Both the position numbers and the translations under genes were made by a program. From Listeria cossartiae subsp. cayugensis (GTDB lineage Bacteria; Bacillota; Bacilli; Lactobacillales; Listeriaceae): a DNA stretch of 64,000 nt. Under the pieces are notes generated by a model. It saw only the letters and a list, made by a program, of their open reading frames with translations, was not told the origin of the DNA and ran no database searches. The stretch lies in NCBI RefSeq assembly GCF_014229095.1, contig NZ_JAARZC010000003.1, forward strand, positions 186,001 to 250,000, given 5' to 3'. Of the stretch, positions 29,815-39,633 are shown piece after piece. Numbering within the stretch: the stretch's first letter is position 1; each line of letters starts with the position of its first letter.

Positions 29815-30703
29815 CTTTTTTGGCCTCTTTCTGGTTTAAGAAATGATAGAGCGCGCCAATCATCCCCGCTTCATTTCCCAGCTTTGCAAAGGTAAGATCT
29901 GCTGTATCGAACATCGGTGAGATTAACTTGGCTGAAATGGCTGCTTTTAGACGCGGTTTGAAGAACGCCTCTTCTTCCATTAATCCACCACCGAGCACAA
30001 TCACTTCTGGGTTGAAAATATAGATTAAGTTTACTACACCTTCTACTAAATTCTCAATCCATTGCTCTATTTCGGCTAGTACAGCCGCATCCCCACCATA
30101 GGCCCATTCCATGACTTGACGGCCATTTAACGTATTTACATCGATATTTTTTCGTATGGCCACTTGCTTAATTAATGTTTTGGTCGAAGCGACATCTTGA
30201 AATTTCCCTTGCGAAAGTTGCATATAGCCGACCTCGCACGCGGTAAAAGAATAGCCATTTATTAACTCATCATGTAACAGCATTGCTCCGCCGATACCAG
30301 TTCCAATTGTCAAACAGAGCACGCTCGAACGCCCCCGTGCTCCACCTTGCCAAAACTCGCCGAGACAGGCCGCATTTACATCATTTTCCACTGCGCACGG
30401 AAGACCAAAATGATGCTCTATTGTTGTTTTTATTTCCGTTCCAGTATAGCCGGGAATCGTGTAGCCAGCGTAAATAATTTTGCCATGTTCAGGATGAACG
30501 ACACCCGCAGAAGCCACACAGACACCTGCTACATCCATCTTTTCTTGCTCGACAATCCGAATAAGCGCGGGCATAATTTGATTCGCTCCGTCGCTTATAG
30601 GGGTCGTACAAGACGCAAGCGTACTTACCCGCTCGCCTTCTTGGTTAAATTTGGCATATTTGATACTCGTTCCACCAATGTCGACACAAAGATAATTTTC
30701 CAT
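29798..30703 (-). CDS. ROK family sugar kinase
   Basis: 301 residues. VDIGGTSIKYAKF phosphate loop, AVENDVNAACLGEFW, LTIGTGIGGAML. No HTH. AAGAGGTG precedes ATG 30703. In an operon with NanE it could be an N-acetylmannosamine kinase, but a generic glucokinase-like role is equally possible. The zinc cysteines of NanK are not evident. Confidence 0.85.
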   Translation of the reverse strand: MENYLCVDIGGTSIKYAKFNQEGERVSTLASCTTPISDGANQIMPALIRIVEQEKMDVAGVCVASAGVVHPEHGKIIYAGYTIPGYTGTEIKTTIEHHFGLPCAVENDVNAACLGEFWQGGARGRSSVLCLTIGTGIGGAMLLHDELINGYSFTACEVGYMQLSQGKFQDVASTKTLIKQVAIRKNIDVNTLNGRQVMEWAYGGDAAVLAEIEQWIENLVEGVVNLIYIFNPEVIVLGGGLMEEEAFFKPRLKAAISAKLISPMFDTADLTFAKLGNEAGMIGALYHFLNQKEAKKDDDFK

Positions 30704-30727
30704 TTCTTCACCTCTTTAGTGAAATTA

Positions 30728-31174
30728 TTATCCTTCTTTTGTTAACTCATCGTAAAATGCTTGGCTCGAATTTGCTGCGATTAAACGGGCTACTTTTTCC
30801 GCGTCCATGAGTACTTCTGCAAGCTCCGACAATACTTCTAAATGGCTTTCTGAATCTGTTGCCGCTAGCGTAATAATCAGCTTCACTGGGTCGAACATTT
30901 CGCTACCAAAAGCTACACCTTCAGCGAGGGTTGCAAATGTTAAACCGCCGTGAATGACGCCAAATTCTGGTCGTGTGTGCGCCAGTGCGATATGTTTCGC
31001 GATCACTATATATGGTCCATTATTTTCTACACTTTGAATCATTCCGTCAATGTAACTCTCTTTGATGGCACCGCGCTCTAGTAAAAGTCTCGCGGATGTT
31101 TGGATGGCTTCACGCCAGTCTTTTGCTTCAATATTTATCTCAATATCTTCCAAACTAACTCGGTCTAACAACAT
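30728..31174 (-). CDS. PTS IIA component, fructose/mannitol family
   Basis: 148 residues, an intact PTS EIIA type-2 domain. The phospho-His lies in VIAKHIALAHTRPE. Partner of the IIBC encoded at 31907-33313. GAGGGGGC precedes ATG 31174. Confidence 0.88.
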   Translation of the reverse strand: MLLDRVSLEDIEINIEAKDWREAIQTSARLLLERGAIKESYIDGMIQSVENNGPYIVIAKHIALAHTRPEFGVIHGGLTFATLAEGVAFGSEMFDPVKLIITLAATDSESHLEVLSELAEVLMDAEKVARLIAANSSQAFYDELTKEG

Positions 31175-31186
31175 ACTTGCGCCCCC

Positions 31187-31843
31187 TCATTTGTTATATT
31201 CGGCTATTATTTCAGCTAAATCCACCTTAGCTAACGACTCTCGCTCCAAATAGTTCGGTGTTAAATCACTATGTTTTGTCACTTCATTTGGAATGACCAG
31301 TACATTCACACCCGCGCTATTCCCTGCCAAAAGTCCATTGCGCGAGTCTTCCACAATAAGCGCCTCATCAGCCGTAACATCAAGCGTACGTAAAGCTTCT
31401 AAAAATAAATCCGGTTCTGGCTTAATTCGCGTAACATCCTCCGCAGTAATAATTGCGTCAAAGTATTCCAGTAACCCCAGCCGTTCCAAATGATAAAGCG
31501 GTTTTGGTCGCTGCGATGAGGTGGCGAGCGCTAATTTTAGTCCCCGCTCTTTTAATTCACGAATAAAACTTTCCACGCCTTCTTTGGCCGGCAAATTTTT
31601 ACTATTTTCAATAAAAGTTGCTTGTGTTTCTGCTTCGAACACTTGGCGATTAATATCCATTTGCTTCGTCTCGTTTAATTCACGAAATAAGTCGTCCACA
31701 TTAGACCCGACACAACGCAAAAACTCCTCGATAGAAAGATCATAATTTTGCTTCGTTTTAAACCAATCTTTAAAAATTTCGTACCAAACTACCTCTGTAT
31801 CAATAACAATTCCGTCAAAATCCATCACAATCGCTTTTAACAT
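31187..31843 (-). CDS. HAD superfamily phosphatase / phosphoglucomutase-like
   Basis: 218 residues from ATG 31843 (another ATG directly before; AAGGAGG upstream). DFDGIVIDTE gives the HAD nucleophile and acid Asp; the cap domain, ATSSQRP (motif II), KPEPDLF (motif III) and VEDSRNG (motif IV) are all present. Likely dephosphorylates or isomerises a sugar phosphate of this PTS pathway. Starts 12 bases upstream of the IIA gene. Confidence 0.85.
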   Translation of the reverse strand: MLKAIVMDFDGIVIDTEVVWYEIFKDWFKTKQNYDLSIEEFLRCVGSNVDDLFRELNETKQMDINRQVFEAETQATFIENSKNLPAKEGVESFIRELKERGLKLALATSSQRPKPLYHLERLGLLEYFDAIITAEDVTRIKPEPDLFLEALRTLDVTADEALIVEDSRNGLLAGNSAGVNVLVIPNEVTKHSDLTPNYLERESLAKVDLAEIIAEYNK

Positions 31844-31872
31844 CATTTTCCTCCTTAGCTACTTTACCATTC

Positions 31873-31896
31873 AAAGCGCTCCTAAAAAGAAGCGCT
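31873..31896 (-). repeat. Intercistronic hairpin between HAD and IIBC genes
   Basis: Inverted repeat AAGCGCT/AGCGCTT with a 10-base loop. On the minus strand it is not followed by a clear T run, so it may be a processing or attenuating hairpin instead of a terminator. Confidence 0.4.
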
Positions 31897-31906
31897 TACA
31901 AATAAG

Positions 31907-33313
31907 TTAATTCTTTTGTTCTCGGTCTGCAACTATTTTATCTATTAGCTCTTGATACTCTGGTGCGCCGAGATAATCTGTTATTTCCACATAGTAGGCG
32001 TCTGGTTGCTTTTCTTTGGCTCGGTCGATGAGGGATTTGTGCGTCACGACCACATCACATTCGGTTGGCAATTCATGGATGGCAATGTGGAACACTTTGA
32101 TATCATCTAAACCAGCGTTCTTAATTTTTTTCTGTAGCACGGTTGCGCCCATTGCACTTGATCCAAGCCCCGCATCGCAAGCATAGGCGATTCTTTTAAC
32201 ATTTTTAAAATTAAAATCGTCTACTGTAGATTCGAAAACAGAGGAAATGCTGCTTTTTTTGCCTTTAAGACTTTCCATTTTCTTCGCTGCGTCTTGTAGT
32301 TCAGAGTCTTTGTTTCCCATGCGTTTAATAAATGGAATGGCGGTAATGAACGTGACAAGTGCCGCACATAGTACTGCGATAAGTATCTTAATATGGTCGC
32401 CGGGAGCCGCCATCATCATAATGGTGATAATACTACCCGGAGAAGCGACACCAACAAGCCCCGCGTTTGTCATTGTTAAAATAAACGTTCCTGTCATACC
32501 ACCAAGAATGAGCGGTAAAATAAGAATTGGATTCATTAAAACGAACGGGAAGTAAATTTCATGAATACCACCAAATAAGTGAATCACGCTTGCCCCATAA
32601 GAAGATGCTTTAGAGTTTCCTTTTCCAAAGAACATATAACCAAGTAGAATTCCAAGACCTGGTCCTGGGTTAGATTCTAGTAAGTAAAGTACCGACTTCC
32701 CTGTTTCCGCCAGTTGCAAGGTGGCGAGCGGACTGAGAATACCTTGCCCAATCGCATTATTTAGGAATAGCACTTTGGCCGGTTCAATAATTAAAGCTGT
32801 TAATGGCAGTAAATGGTTATTAATTAACACATCCACGCCACTTGCTAAGACTTTTGTTACAGATTCTACCATAGGAGCAATCGCAACGTAAGAAAATAGT
32901 GCTAAGCCTGCTCCGATAATCCCAATCGAAAAGTTATTAACTAATAGTTCAAATCCAGCTGGAATTTTTCCATCAATACGTTCGTCAAATTTTTTGAGTA
33001 TCCAAGCAGCAAGCGGACCCATTATCATTGCGCCGATAAACATGGTTATGTCCGAACTAATAATTGCCCCCATTGTTGCAACTGTACCAATAACTCCACC
33101 TCGGTAACCGTGAACCGCTCGACCTCCAGCAAAAGCAATCAGAAGTGGTAACAAGTAATTTAGCATTGGTGCGATAAACCCTTTTAACATCTCAGAGCCT
33201 GTCGCCACCCCAATTGCCGTTAAAATACCCCAAGCCATAAAAGCCCCTAAATTCGGAATGACCATACCACTTAGCTTACTCCCAAACTTTTGTACATGTA
33301 CCCGAATAGACAT
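31907..33313 (-). CDS. PTS IIBC component, mannitol family
   Basis: 468 residues from ATG 33313 (GGAGGGGG upstream). An N-terminal IIC domain (about 1-340; GSKLSGMVIPNLGAFMAWG, HLFGGIHEIYFPFVLMNP) is the mannitol/cryptic-mannitol type. The C-terminal IIB domain has phospho-Cys in YACDAGLGSSAMGA. The IIA is a separate gene. Substrate unknown; the NanE and oxidoreductase partners argue against plain mannitol. Confidence 0.9.
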   Translation of the reverse strand: MSIRVHVQKFGSKLSGMVIPNLGAFMAWGILTAIGVATGSEMLKGFIAPMLNYLLPLLIAFAGGRAVHGYRGGVIGTVATMGAIISSDITMFIGAMIMGPLAAWILKKFDERIDGKIPAGFELLVNNFSIGIIGAGLALFSYVAIAPMVESVTKVLASGVDVLINNHLLPLTALIIEPAKVLFLNNAIGQGILSPLATLQLAETGKSVLYLLESNPGPGLGILLGYMFFGKGNSKASSYGASVIHLFGGIHEIYFPFVLMNPILILPLILGGMTGTFILTMTNAGLVGVASPGSIITIMMMAAPGDHIKILIAVLCAALVTFITAIPFIKRMGNKDSELQDAAKKMESLKGKKSSISSVFESTVDDFNFKNVKRIAYACDAGLGSSAMGATVLQKKIKNAGLDDIKVFHIAIHELPTECDVVVTHKSLIDRAKEKQPDAYYVEITDYLGAPEYQELIDKIVADREQKN

Positions 33314-33346
33314 AATTCCCCCTCCAATCATATGTGTGGCGCTATT

Positions 33347-34348
33347 TTATAGTGATACTTCTTTCCCCTCAGCAATCGAACGTTCAATCGCATCTACTAC
33401 TCGCAAGGAGTCATACGCTTCTTTCGGTGTAATAATCGATTTTGTGTTATTTGCAACGTTATTAATAAAAGCCATAACTTCTTCTGCCAAATCTCCGGAC
33501 ACTTCGCCATTTGTGTAATACCAATGTCTTGAATCAGGATAGGAAACCCCTTTTTCACTAACAAAACGAACGCCGTGGTCACAAGAGTCTACATATGCTA
33601 CGCCTTTTGTTCCAACTAATTCAAGTTTGTCGTCAATGATGGTTGGCGAATTTTCTGGAAGTACCCAGCACGCTTCAAGGCAAGCAATTGCGCCATTTTC
33701 ATAGGTAACGATGGCATAGATAACATCATTCATGCCGTATTCTTTAAGTAGCACACTGCGGCTTTTGGCGATGACTTTGACCGGCTCGCTATCCATGTAC
33801 CAGTTAATATAATCAATATCATGAATCATTACGTGCATACTTAAATCAGAAGCACCTATGTAACGCTTTGGTCCGGTAATTGGGCTGTTACGACGACAAT
33901 AAAGATGAATAATATCGCCTAATTCGCCATTGTCTAGGCGCTGCTTAATCATATTAAAACGTGGATCAAATCTTAGTAAAAATCCAACTGTAAATACTTT
34001 GTCGTAGTCTTTTGTTAGTTCATACATCGCTTTGCCGTCTTCGAGTTCTTTTGCGAGTGGTTTTTCGAGCAAAATGTGTTTTTTATGTTTTACGGCTTCT
34101 TCCACACAATCACGGTGCATATTATCAGGTAAAACAATGCTCACAGCTTCAATCTCCGTATTTGCTAGAAGTTCATGGTAGTCTTTGTATGCTTTGCACT
34201 GAAATTTTTCTGCCATTTCGGCGCGTCTTTCATCGTTATACTCACAAATTGCTACTAACTCAACTTGCGGAAGTTTTTGATAAATTTCTGCATGATACTG
34301 CCCCATTTGTCCAACACCAATTACGCCAACTTTGATTTGCTTTGTCAT
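33347..34348 (-). CDS. Gfo/Idh/MocA family oxidoreductase
   Basis: 333 residues. N-terminal Rossmann GVIGVGQMGQYHAEIY and LLEKPLAKELEDG, with the catalytic Lys in EKP, followed by the GFO/IDH/MocA alpha/beta domain (VMIHDIDYINWYM). Oxidises or reduces a sugar or inositol-like intermediate with NAD(P). It starts one base after the nanE stop. Confidence 0.9.
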   Translation of the reverse strand: MTKQIKVGVIGVGQMGQYHAEIYQKLPQVELVAICEYNDERRAEMAEKFQCKAYKDYHELLANTEIEAVSIVLPDNMHRDCVEEAVKHKKHILLEKPLAKELEDGKAMYELTKDYDKVFTVGFLLRFDPRFNMIKQRLDNGELGDIIHLYCRRNSPITGPKRYIGASDLSMHVMIHDIDYINWYMDSEPVKVIAKSRSVLLKEYGMNDVIYAIVTYENGAIACLEACWVLPENSPTIIDDKLELVGTKGVAYVDSCDHGVRFVSEKGVSYPDSRHWYYTNGEVSGDLAEEVMAFINNVANNTKSIITPKEAYDSLRVVDAIERSIAEGKEVSL

Positions 34349-34349
34349 G

Positions 34350-35063
34350 TCACTTACCTCTTTCTTCTTGGATTTTTTGGATTTCGTTTGTAAAGCGGGT
34401 GGTTATTTCCTGTGGCCGAGTTACCGCGCCGCCAACAACGACGGCATAACAACCTAACGTAAGAACTTGTCTTGCTTTACTAGGCGAATCGATTTTCCCT
34501 TCTGCAATCACCGGGCGCTTCGTACTTTTCAATACTTCTTTCAAATGGGAGAAATCGTGATCGCTGATATTTTTATTCGCTGTTTCTTCGGTGTAGCCGT
34601 AAAGTGTCGTGCCAATTAAGTCGAAACCGAGGGAATCAGCGTAATAAACGTCTTCAATACTGCCTGTATCCGCCATAAAAAGTGTATCTGGATACTCTTT
34701 TCGAATGGCGCTTAGTATCTCTTTGAGGTCTTCGTTATGTGGTCTTTTTCTCGTTGTCGCATCCATTGCAACAATTCCCACTCCCGTTTCGCATATTTCT
34801 CTAACTTCTTTTAAAGTGGGGGTGATAAACACGTCCGAATCAGCGTAGTCTTTTTTGTAAATGCCAATAATCGGGACGTCTACCTCACTTTGAATTGCGC
34901 GAATATCTTTTGCCGTATTTGCTCGAATGCCAACAGCACCACCTTGAACTGCGGCCAGAGCCATTTTCGACATAATAAATGCGCTATGAAGTGGTTCGTC
35001 TTCTAAAGCTTGGCAGGAAACCACTAACCCGCCTTTGATTTGTTCCATAACAGAATTAACCAC
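34350..35063 (-). CDS. nanE: N-acetylmannosamine-6-phosphate 2-epimerase
   Basis: 237 residues, GTG start at 35063 with GAGGAGGAG seven bases upstream. NanE TIM barrel: GGLVVSCQALEDEPLHS, GAVGIRANTAKDI, IIGIYKKDY, and VIAEGKIDSPSKARQVL. Converts ManNAc-6-P to GlcNAc-6-P. It is first in the operon, but no sialate lyase, NagA or NagB gene is present, so the pathway fed by the PTS is unclear. Confidence 0.88.
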   Translation of the reverse strand: MVNSVMEQIKGGLVVSCQALEDEPLHSAFIMSKMALAAVQGGAVGIRANTAKDIRAIQSEVDVPIIGIYKKDYADSDVFITPTLKEVREICETGVGIVAMDATTRKRPHNEDLKEILSAIRKEYPDTLFMADTGSIEDVYYADSLGFDLIGTTLYGYTEETANKNISDHDFSHLKEVLKSTKRPVIAEGKIDSPSKARQVLTLGCYAVVVGGAVTRPQEITTRFTNEIQKIQEERGK

Positions 35064-35097
35064 TGATACTCCTCCTCTATACTGTGTTTCAGTGTAA

Positions 35098-35171
35098 AGT
35101 ATGCGTTTTCAAACAGACTATATCACAAGAAAATGATTTTATCAATATCGATTAAATGAAAATGATTTTCA
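35098..35171 (-). promoter_or_regulatory. Regulatory region of the nanE operon: cre-like site and repeated AT palindrome
   Basis: On the minus strand TGAAAACGCATACT (35111-35098) matches the cre consensus at 12 of 14. Further upstream the 12-mer GAAAATGATTTT occurs twice (35129-35140 and 35158-35169), the second inside a perfect 8-1-8 palindrome that matches the Fur-box core TGATAATNATTATCA at 13 of 15 (35157-35171). Confidence 0.45.
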
Positions 35172-35228
35172 TATTTAGACGTGGTTGCTTATAGAAACTA
35201 GCTTTGAAAAATGACGTTGCTGTTAAAA

Positions 35229-35257
35229 ATAAAAAGCCCTTTCGATTGAAAGGGCTT
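35229..35257 (-). terminator. Terminator of rsmG
   Basis: Perfect 10-bp stem (35234-35243 with 35248-35257), GATT loop, T-rich tail on the minus strand. Confidence 0.9.
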
Positions 35258-35265
35258 ATCTTAGA

Positions 35266-35982
35266 TTATTCGATTGGTAATTTGTTGGGTGTGCCTGGTT
35301 TGCGTGGATATTTGTTGGGCGTTTCTTTTGTTTTATTAATGACGTAGATGTTGCGTTCACTTTCTTCTACTGGTAATAAGAAGGAGTAATGATTGACCAC
35401 TTTTCCGCCAAATAGTTTGATGGCTTTCTCGGCCGTTTGTAGCTCTTGTTCGGCTTGGGCTGCTTTCATTACTAGGAACGAACCGCCTTTTTTGACAAGT
35501 GGCATGCAAAGCTCGGATAATACGCTCATTCTTGCTACGGCACGTGCGGTTACAAGGTCGTATTTTTCGCGGTGCGCTTTGTTTTGACCAAATGTTTCAG
35601 CGCGATCATGGTAGAAATGCACATCAGTTAGACCTAATTTTTCTGCTAGCGCATCAAGGAAAGTCATGCGTTTTTTCAAGGAATCCACAATGCTCACTTT
35701 TAAATGCGGGAAGCAGATTTTAATTGGAATGCTTGGAAAACCAGCGCCAGCCCCGACATCACAGATGGACTCGAATTTCGTAAAATCAACATAAAACGCA
35801 GCTGATATGGAATCATAAAAGTGCTTTAAGTACACTTCTTTTTCGTCGGTAATGGCCGTTAAATTCATTTTTTCGTTCCATTCTACTAACATTTCGAAGT
35901 AATCGTGGAACTGTTTTAGTTGCGTGTCGCTTAATTCTATTCCTTTTTCAGCAAGTGCTGTTTGGAATTGTTCTGGATTCAT
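35266..35982 (-). CDS. rsmG: 16S rRNA (guanine-N7) methyltransferase RsmG
   Basis: 238 residues. SAM-binding [31 protein letters not shown] and VTARAVARM identify RsmG (GidB), which methylates G527 of 16S rRNA. Nine bases after mnmG. In Bacillus the next gene would be noc; here a 6-kb sugar operon intervenes. Confidence 0.96.
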   Translation of the reverse strand: MNPEQFQTALAEKGIELSDTQLKQFHDYFEMLVEWNEKMNLTAITDEKEVYLKHFYDSISAAFYVDFTKFESICDVGAGAGFPSIPIKICFPHLKVSIVDSLKKRMTFLDALAEKLGLTDVHFYHDRAETFGQNKAHREKYDLVTARAVARMSVLSELCMPLVKKGGSFLVMKAAQAEQELQTAEKAIKLFGGKVVNHYSFLLPVEESERNIYVINKTKETPNKYPRKPGTPNKLPIE

Positions 35983-35991
35983 GTTTTTTCC

Positions 35992-37878
35992 TCACTTTAT
36001 TTTCGCGATTTTTCCTTGCTCAATATAAACTAGCAATATCGATATATCAGCTGGGTTTACTCCGCTGATACGGCTAGCTTGAGCAATGGAAAGTGGTTCG
36101 ATTTTCTTTAATTTTTCTAGGGCTTCTGTTGCGAGGCCGCTGATTGCATCATAGTCGATGTTTTCTGGGATTTTTTTATCTTCCATCCGTTTCATTTTTT
36201 CTACTTGAAGGTTGGATTTTTGGATGTAGCCTTCGTATTTTACTTGGATTTCTACTTGTTCGGCGATTTCGTCGGTCACAAATGTTTCACGTGAAACAAT
36301 TTGGGCGATTTTATCGTAAGTTATTTCTGGACGGCGTAGTAAATCTGCTGCTAGAATTCCGTCTTTTAGCTCACCTGAACCGATTTCTTTTAGCATTGCT
36401 TGTACTTCAGCAGTTGGTTTGATGCGTGTTTTTTGTAGTCTTTCTTTTTCTGCTTCGATGGCACTTTGTTTCGCTAAAAAGCGTTCATAACGTTCGTCGC
36501 TAATTAAGCCGATTTCATGACCGATTTCAGTTAAACGTAAATCTGCGTTGTCGTGACGTAATAGCAAACGGTATTCAGCACGAGAAGTAAGCAAGCGATA
36601 CGGCTCTTCTGTTCCTTTTGTTACTAAATCGTCAATCAAAACGCCGATATAAGCTTGGTCACGACCGAGGATAACAGGTTCTTTCTCAAAGACTTTGCGT
36701 GCGGCATTAATTCCTGCCATTAAGCCTTGGCCAGCTGCTTCTTCATAACCACTTGTACCATTAATTTGGCCTGCTGTGAAAAGCCCTTCAACTAATTTGG
36801 TTTCAAGTGATGGCCATAATTGGTCAGGCATCACTGCGTCATATTCGATTGCATAGCCAACGCGCATCATTTCGACATTTTCAAGTCCCGGAATACTTCT
36901 TAACATTTCACGTTGTACTTCTTCTGGTAAACTTGTGGAAAGACCTTGGACATATACTTCTTCAGTGTTTTTGCCTTCTGGTTCAAGGAAGATTTGGTGT
37001 CTAGGTTTGTCGCTGAAACGGACGATTTTATCTTCAATGGATGGGCAATATCTTGCGCCAGTACCTTTTTTTGTTGCTGTAAACATTGGTGAACGGTGCA
37101 AATTGGCTTGGATTATTTCGTGTGTTGTTTCGTTTGTATAGGTTAACCAACATGGTAGTTGATCGAGCATCATATCTACCGTATCAAAACTAAATGCGCG
37201 CGGATGATCATCACCCGGTTGTTCTTCTGTTTTTGAGTAGTCGATTGTACTTGATTTTACGCGTGGTGGTGTTCCGGTTTTAAAACGGCGTAGTTCAAAG
37301 CCTAGCTCTTCCAGATGCTCCGAAAGTTTCACAGATGGTTGTTGGTTGTTCGGACCACTTGAGTAGCGCAGTTCGCCGACAATAATTTCGCCACGTGAGA
37401 AAGTTCCTGTCGTAATAACAACTGTTTTCGCATAATAAATCGCACCACTGTTTGTAATAACACCTTTACACACGCCATCTTCAATAACTAAACGGTCAAC
37501 AAGTCCTTGGCGCAAAGTGATATTTTCTTCTTTTTCAATCGTGTGTTTCATTTCGTGTTGGTAATCCCATTTGTCTGCTTGAGCACGTAATGCGCGAACA
37601 GCTGGGCCTTTACCGGTATTTAGCATCCGCATTTGGATGTACGTTTTGTCCGTGTTGCGACCCATTTCGCCACCAAGAGCATCAATTTCGCGCACAACCA
37701 CGCCTTTTGCTGGACCTCCAACAGAAGGATTACATGGCATGAAAGCGACCATATCTAAATTTATCGTTAACATCAGTGTTTTGGCGCCCATCCGGCCACT
37801 GGCAAGACCTGCTTCTACACCCGCATGGCCTGCACCAACAACGATGACGTCAAAAGTTCCTGCATCATAGGTTTGCAT
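35992..37878 (-). CDS. mnmG: tRNA uridine-5-carboxymethylaminomethyl modification enzyme MnmG
   Basis: 628 residues. FAD-binding [14 protein letters not shown] (12-25), [13 protein letters not shown], and the C-terminal GidA domain ([16 protein letters not shown]). With MnmE it installs the cmnm5 group on the wobble uridine of tRNAs. A parS lies inside (36283). AGGAG is 12 bases before ATG 37878. Confidence 0.97.
   Translation of the reverse strand: MQTYDAGTFDVIVVGAGHAGVEAGLASGRMGAKTLMLTINLDMVAFMPCNPSVGGPAKGVVVREIDALGGEMGRNTDKTYIQMRMLNTGKGPAVRALRAQADKWDYQHEMKHTIEKEENITLRQGLVDRLVIEDGVCKGVITNSGAIYYAKTVVITTGTFSRGEIIVGELRYSSGPNNQQPSVKLSEHLEELGFELRRFKTGTPPRVKSSTIDYSKTEEQPGDDHPRAFSFDTVDMMLDQLPCWLTYTNETTHEIIQANLHRSPMFTATKKGTGARYCPSIEDKIVRFSDKPRHQIFLEPEGKNTEEVYVQGLSTSLPEEVQREMLRSIPGLENVEMMRVGYAIEYDAVMPDQLWPSLETKLVEGLFTAGQINGTSGYEEAAGQGLMAGINAARKVFEKEPVILGRDQAYIGVLIDDLVTKGTEEPYRLLTSRAEYRLLLRHDNADLRLTEIGHEIGLISDERYERFLAKQSAIEAEKERLQKTRIKPTAEVQAMLKEIGSGELKDGILAADLLRRPEITYDKIAQIVSRETFVTDEIAEQVEIQVKYEGYIQKSNLQVEKMKRMEDKKIPENIDYDAISGLATEALEKLKKIEPLSIAQASRISGVNPADISILLVYIEQGKIAKIK
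36283..36298. other. parS site inside mnmG
   Basis: Perfect TGTTTCACGTGAAACA within the coding sequence. Confidence 0.93.
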
Positions 37879-37902
37879 TTTATAAAAACATCTCCTAAAA
37901 AA

Positions 37903-39276
37903 TCATTTTCCAAGGCAAAATTGATTGAACAACTGATCGAGTAATTCATCCTGGACAGAATCACCAGTAATTTCACCTAGTAAATCCCATGCACGAGTCA
38001 TATCGATCTGAACGATATCCACCGGCATGCCGAGTTGAATTCCAGTTGTAACAGCATTTAACGCTTCCAGTGCTTGATGAAGGAGCGCGATATGGCGGAC
38101 ATTCGACACATAAGTTGCATCGCCGGCATCAATATCACCAGCAAAAAATAGCGTTTTAATTGCTTCTTCTAAAGCCTCTAAACCTTCATCGTTCACTAAA
38201 GACGTCGCGACAATCGGGTTTTCACCGGCAATTTCACGTACTTTTTCTATATCAAGCTTTGTTTCCAAATCGGTTTTATTTAAAACAACCACATAGTTAT
38301 GACCTGCCGCTGCTTCAAATAACGCTTCATCTTCCACGGTTAGCTCTTCATTTTGATTTAATACTAGCAGGATAAAGTCCGCATCCGCTAGTGCTTTTCT
38401 TGAACGTTCTACGCCGATTTTTTCGACGATATCTTCTGTTTCACGGATTCCAGCTGTGTCTATTAAACGTAATGGGACGCCGCGGACGTTGACGTATTCT
38501 TCGATAATATCTCGCGTTGTCCCCGCAATATCAGTGACAATCGCTTTTTCTTCTTGAATTAGTTGGTTAAGCAAGGACGATTTCCCGACATTTGGTCGGC
38601 CGATAATTGCTGTTGCTAAGCCTTCGCGGAGAATTTTCCCTTGGCTCGCTGTTTGTAAAAGTTGCTCGACGGAAGCGCGAACTAGTTCTGTTTTTTCCAG
38701 TAGCATTCGCTGGGTCATTTCCTCTACATCGTCGTATTCAGGGTAGTCGATATTCACTTCGACTTGCGCAAGTGCATCTAAAATTTCTTGGCGCAAATTG
38801 CGAATCAACCGTGAAAGATTTCCGTCCATTTGTCTAATTGCCACGCCCATCGCCCGGTCTGTCTTGGCGCGAATTAAATCCATCACAGCCTCTGCTTGTG
38901 ATAAATCAATTCTTCCATTTAAAAATGCGCGCTTTGTAAACTCCCCCGGCTCAGCTAGATTGGCGCCGTTTCGAAGTAATAATTGCAGTACGCGGTTTAC
39001 TGACACGATACCACCGTGGGCATTTATTTCCACGACATCTTCTCGCGTAAAAGTACGCGGGGCACGCATAACTGTCGCCATCACTTCCTCAATCACTTCG
39101 CCGTCTTCTTTTATATGACCATAATGAATGGTGTGACTTTCCGCATCACTTAAACTATTTTTGGCATAAAAAATACGATCCGCTATCTGAATCGCCTCTG
39201 GACCGCTTAATCGAATAATAGCAATGGCCCCTTCTCCCGGCGGTGTTGAGATTGCAGCAATAGTATCAAATTCCAT
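37903..39276 (-). CDS. mnmE: tRNA modification GTPase MnmE
   Basis: 457 residues. N-terminal tetrahydrofolate-binding domain ([20 protein letters not shown]), a G domain with [17 protein letters not shown] and NKTD, and the invariant C-terminal CLGK (Cys454). Partner of MnmG, encoded 24 bases downstream. Its upstream region carries DnaA boxes. Confidence 0.97.
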   Translation of the reverse strand: MEFDTIAAISTPPGEGAIAIIRLSGPEAIQIADRIFYAKNSLSDAESHTIHYGHIKEDGEVIEEVMATVMRAPRTFTREDVVEINAHGGIVSVNRVLQLLLRNGANLAEPGEFTKRAFLNGRIDLSQAEAVMDLIRAKTDRAMGVAIRQMDGNLSRLIRNLRQEILDALAQVEVNIDYPEYDDVEEMTQRMLLEKTELVRASVEQLLQTASQGKILREGLATAIIGRPNVGKSSLLNQLIQEEKAIVTDIAGTTRDIIEEYVNVRGVPLRLIDTAGIRETEDIVEKIGVERSRKALADADFILLVLNQNEELTVEDEALFEAAAGHNYVVVLNKTDLETKLDIEKVREIAGENPIVATSLVNDEGLEALEEAIKTLFFAGDIDAGDATYVSNVRHIALLHQALEALNAVTTGIQLGMPVDIVQIDMTRAWDLLGEITGDSVQDELLDQLFNQFCLGK

Positions 39277-39420
39277 TCTTTACTCATCCTTTCTCATTAG
39301 AATTCCAGCTCAAATAAGCTTTATCCTATTTTGAATAAATTTTGGCACATGATTTTGTGCATTTTCAACAACTTACGCTCCGCTTTGACCAAAGCAATTA
39401 AATTGTTAGTATTTTGAAGG

Positions 39421-39506
39421 TTATCCATAGACTTATTAACATATCCACAGAAAAACCGTTAATAAAAATTCATCCCTACCATTTTAACTTATCCACATGT
39501 GAATAA
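39421..39506. other. DnaA-box cluster upstream of mnmE
   Basis: Two perfect boxes lie tail to tail: TTATCCACA (39489-39497) immediately followed by TGTGAATAA (39498-39506, the reverse complement of TTATTCACA). Two 8-of-9 boxes precede them: TTATCCATA (39421-39429) and ATATCCACA (39441-39449). The surrounding sequence is AT-rich. The rest of the 39277-39633 gap shows no gene. Confidence 0.7.
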
Positions 39507-39633
39507 CAATAGTTTTATCTCTACTAGTTAAGAAAACTTAAATTTTCCCGTTAAAGCTTTAACATATCCTTCTACTTCCTTGGCTTTAACTCAATTCTTT
39601 TTCTCTATACTAAAGTCAAAAGGAGGAGAAAAA

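Noticed and set aside
31883-31896. cre site near the IIBC stop
   Set aside because: AAGAAGCGCTTACA has three mismatches to the consensus and is better explained as one arm of a hairpin.
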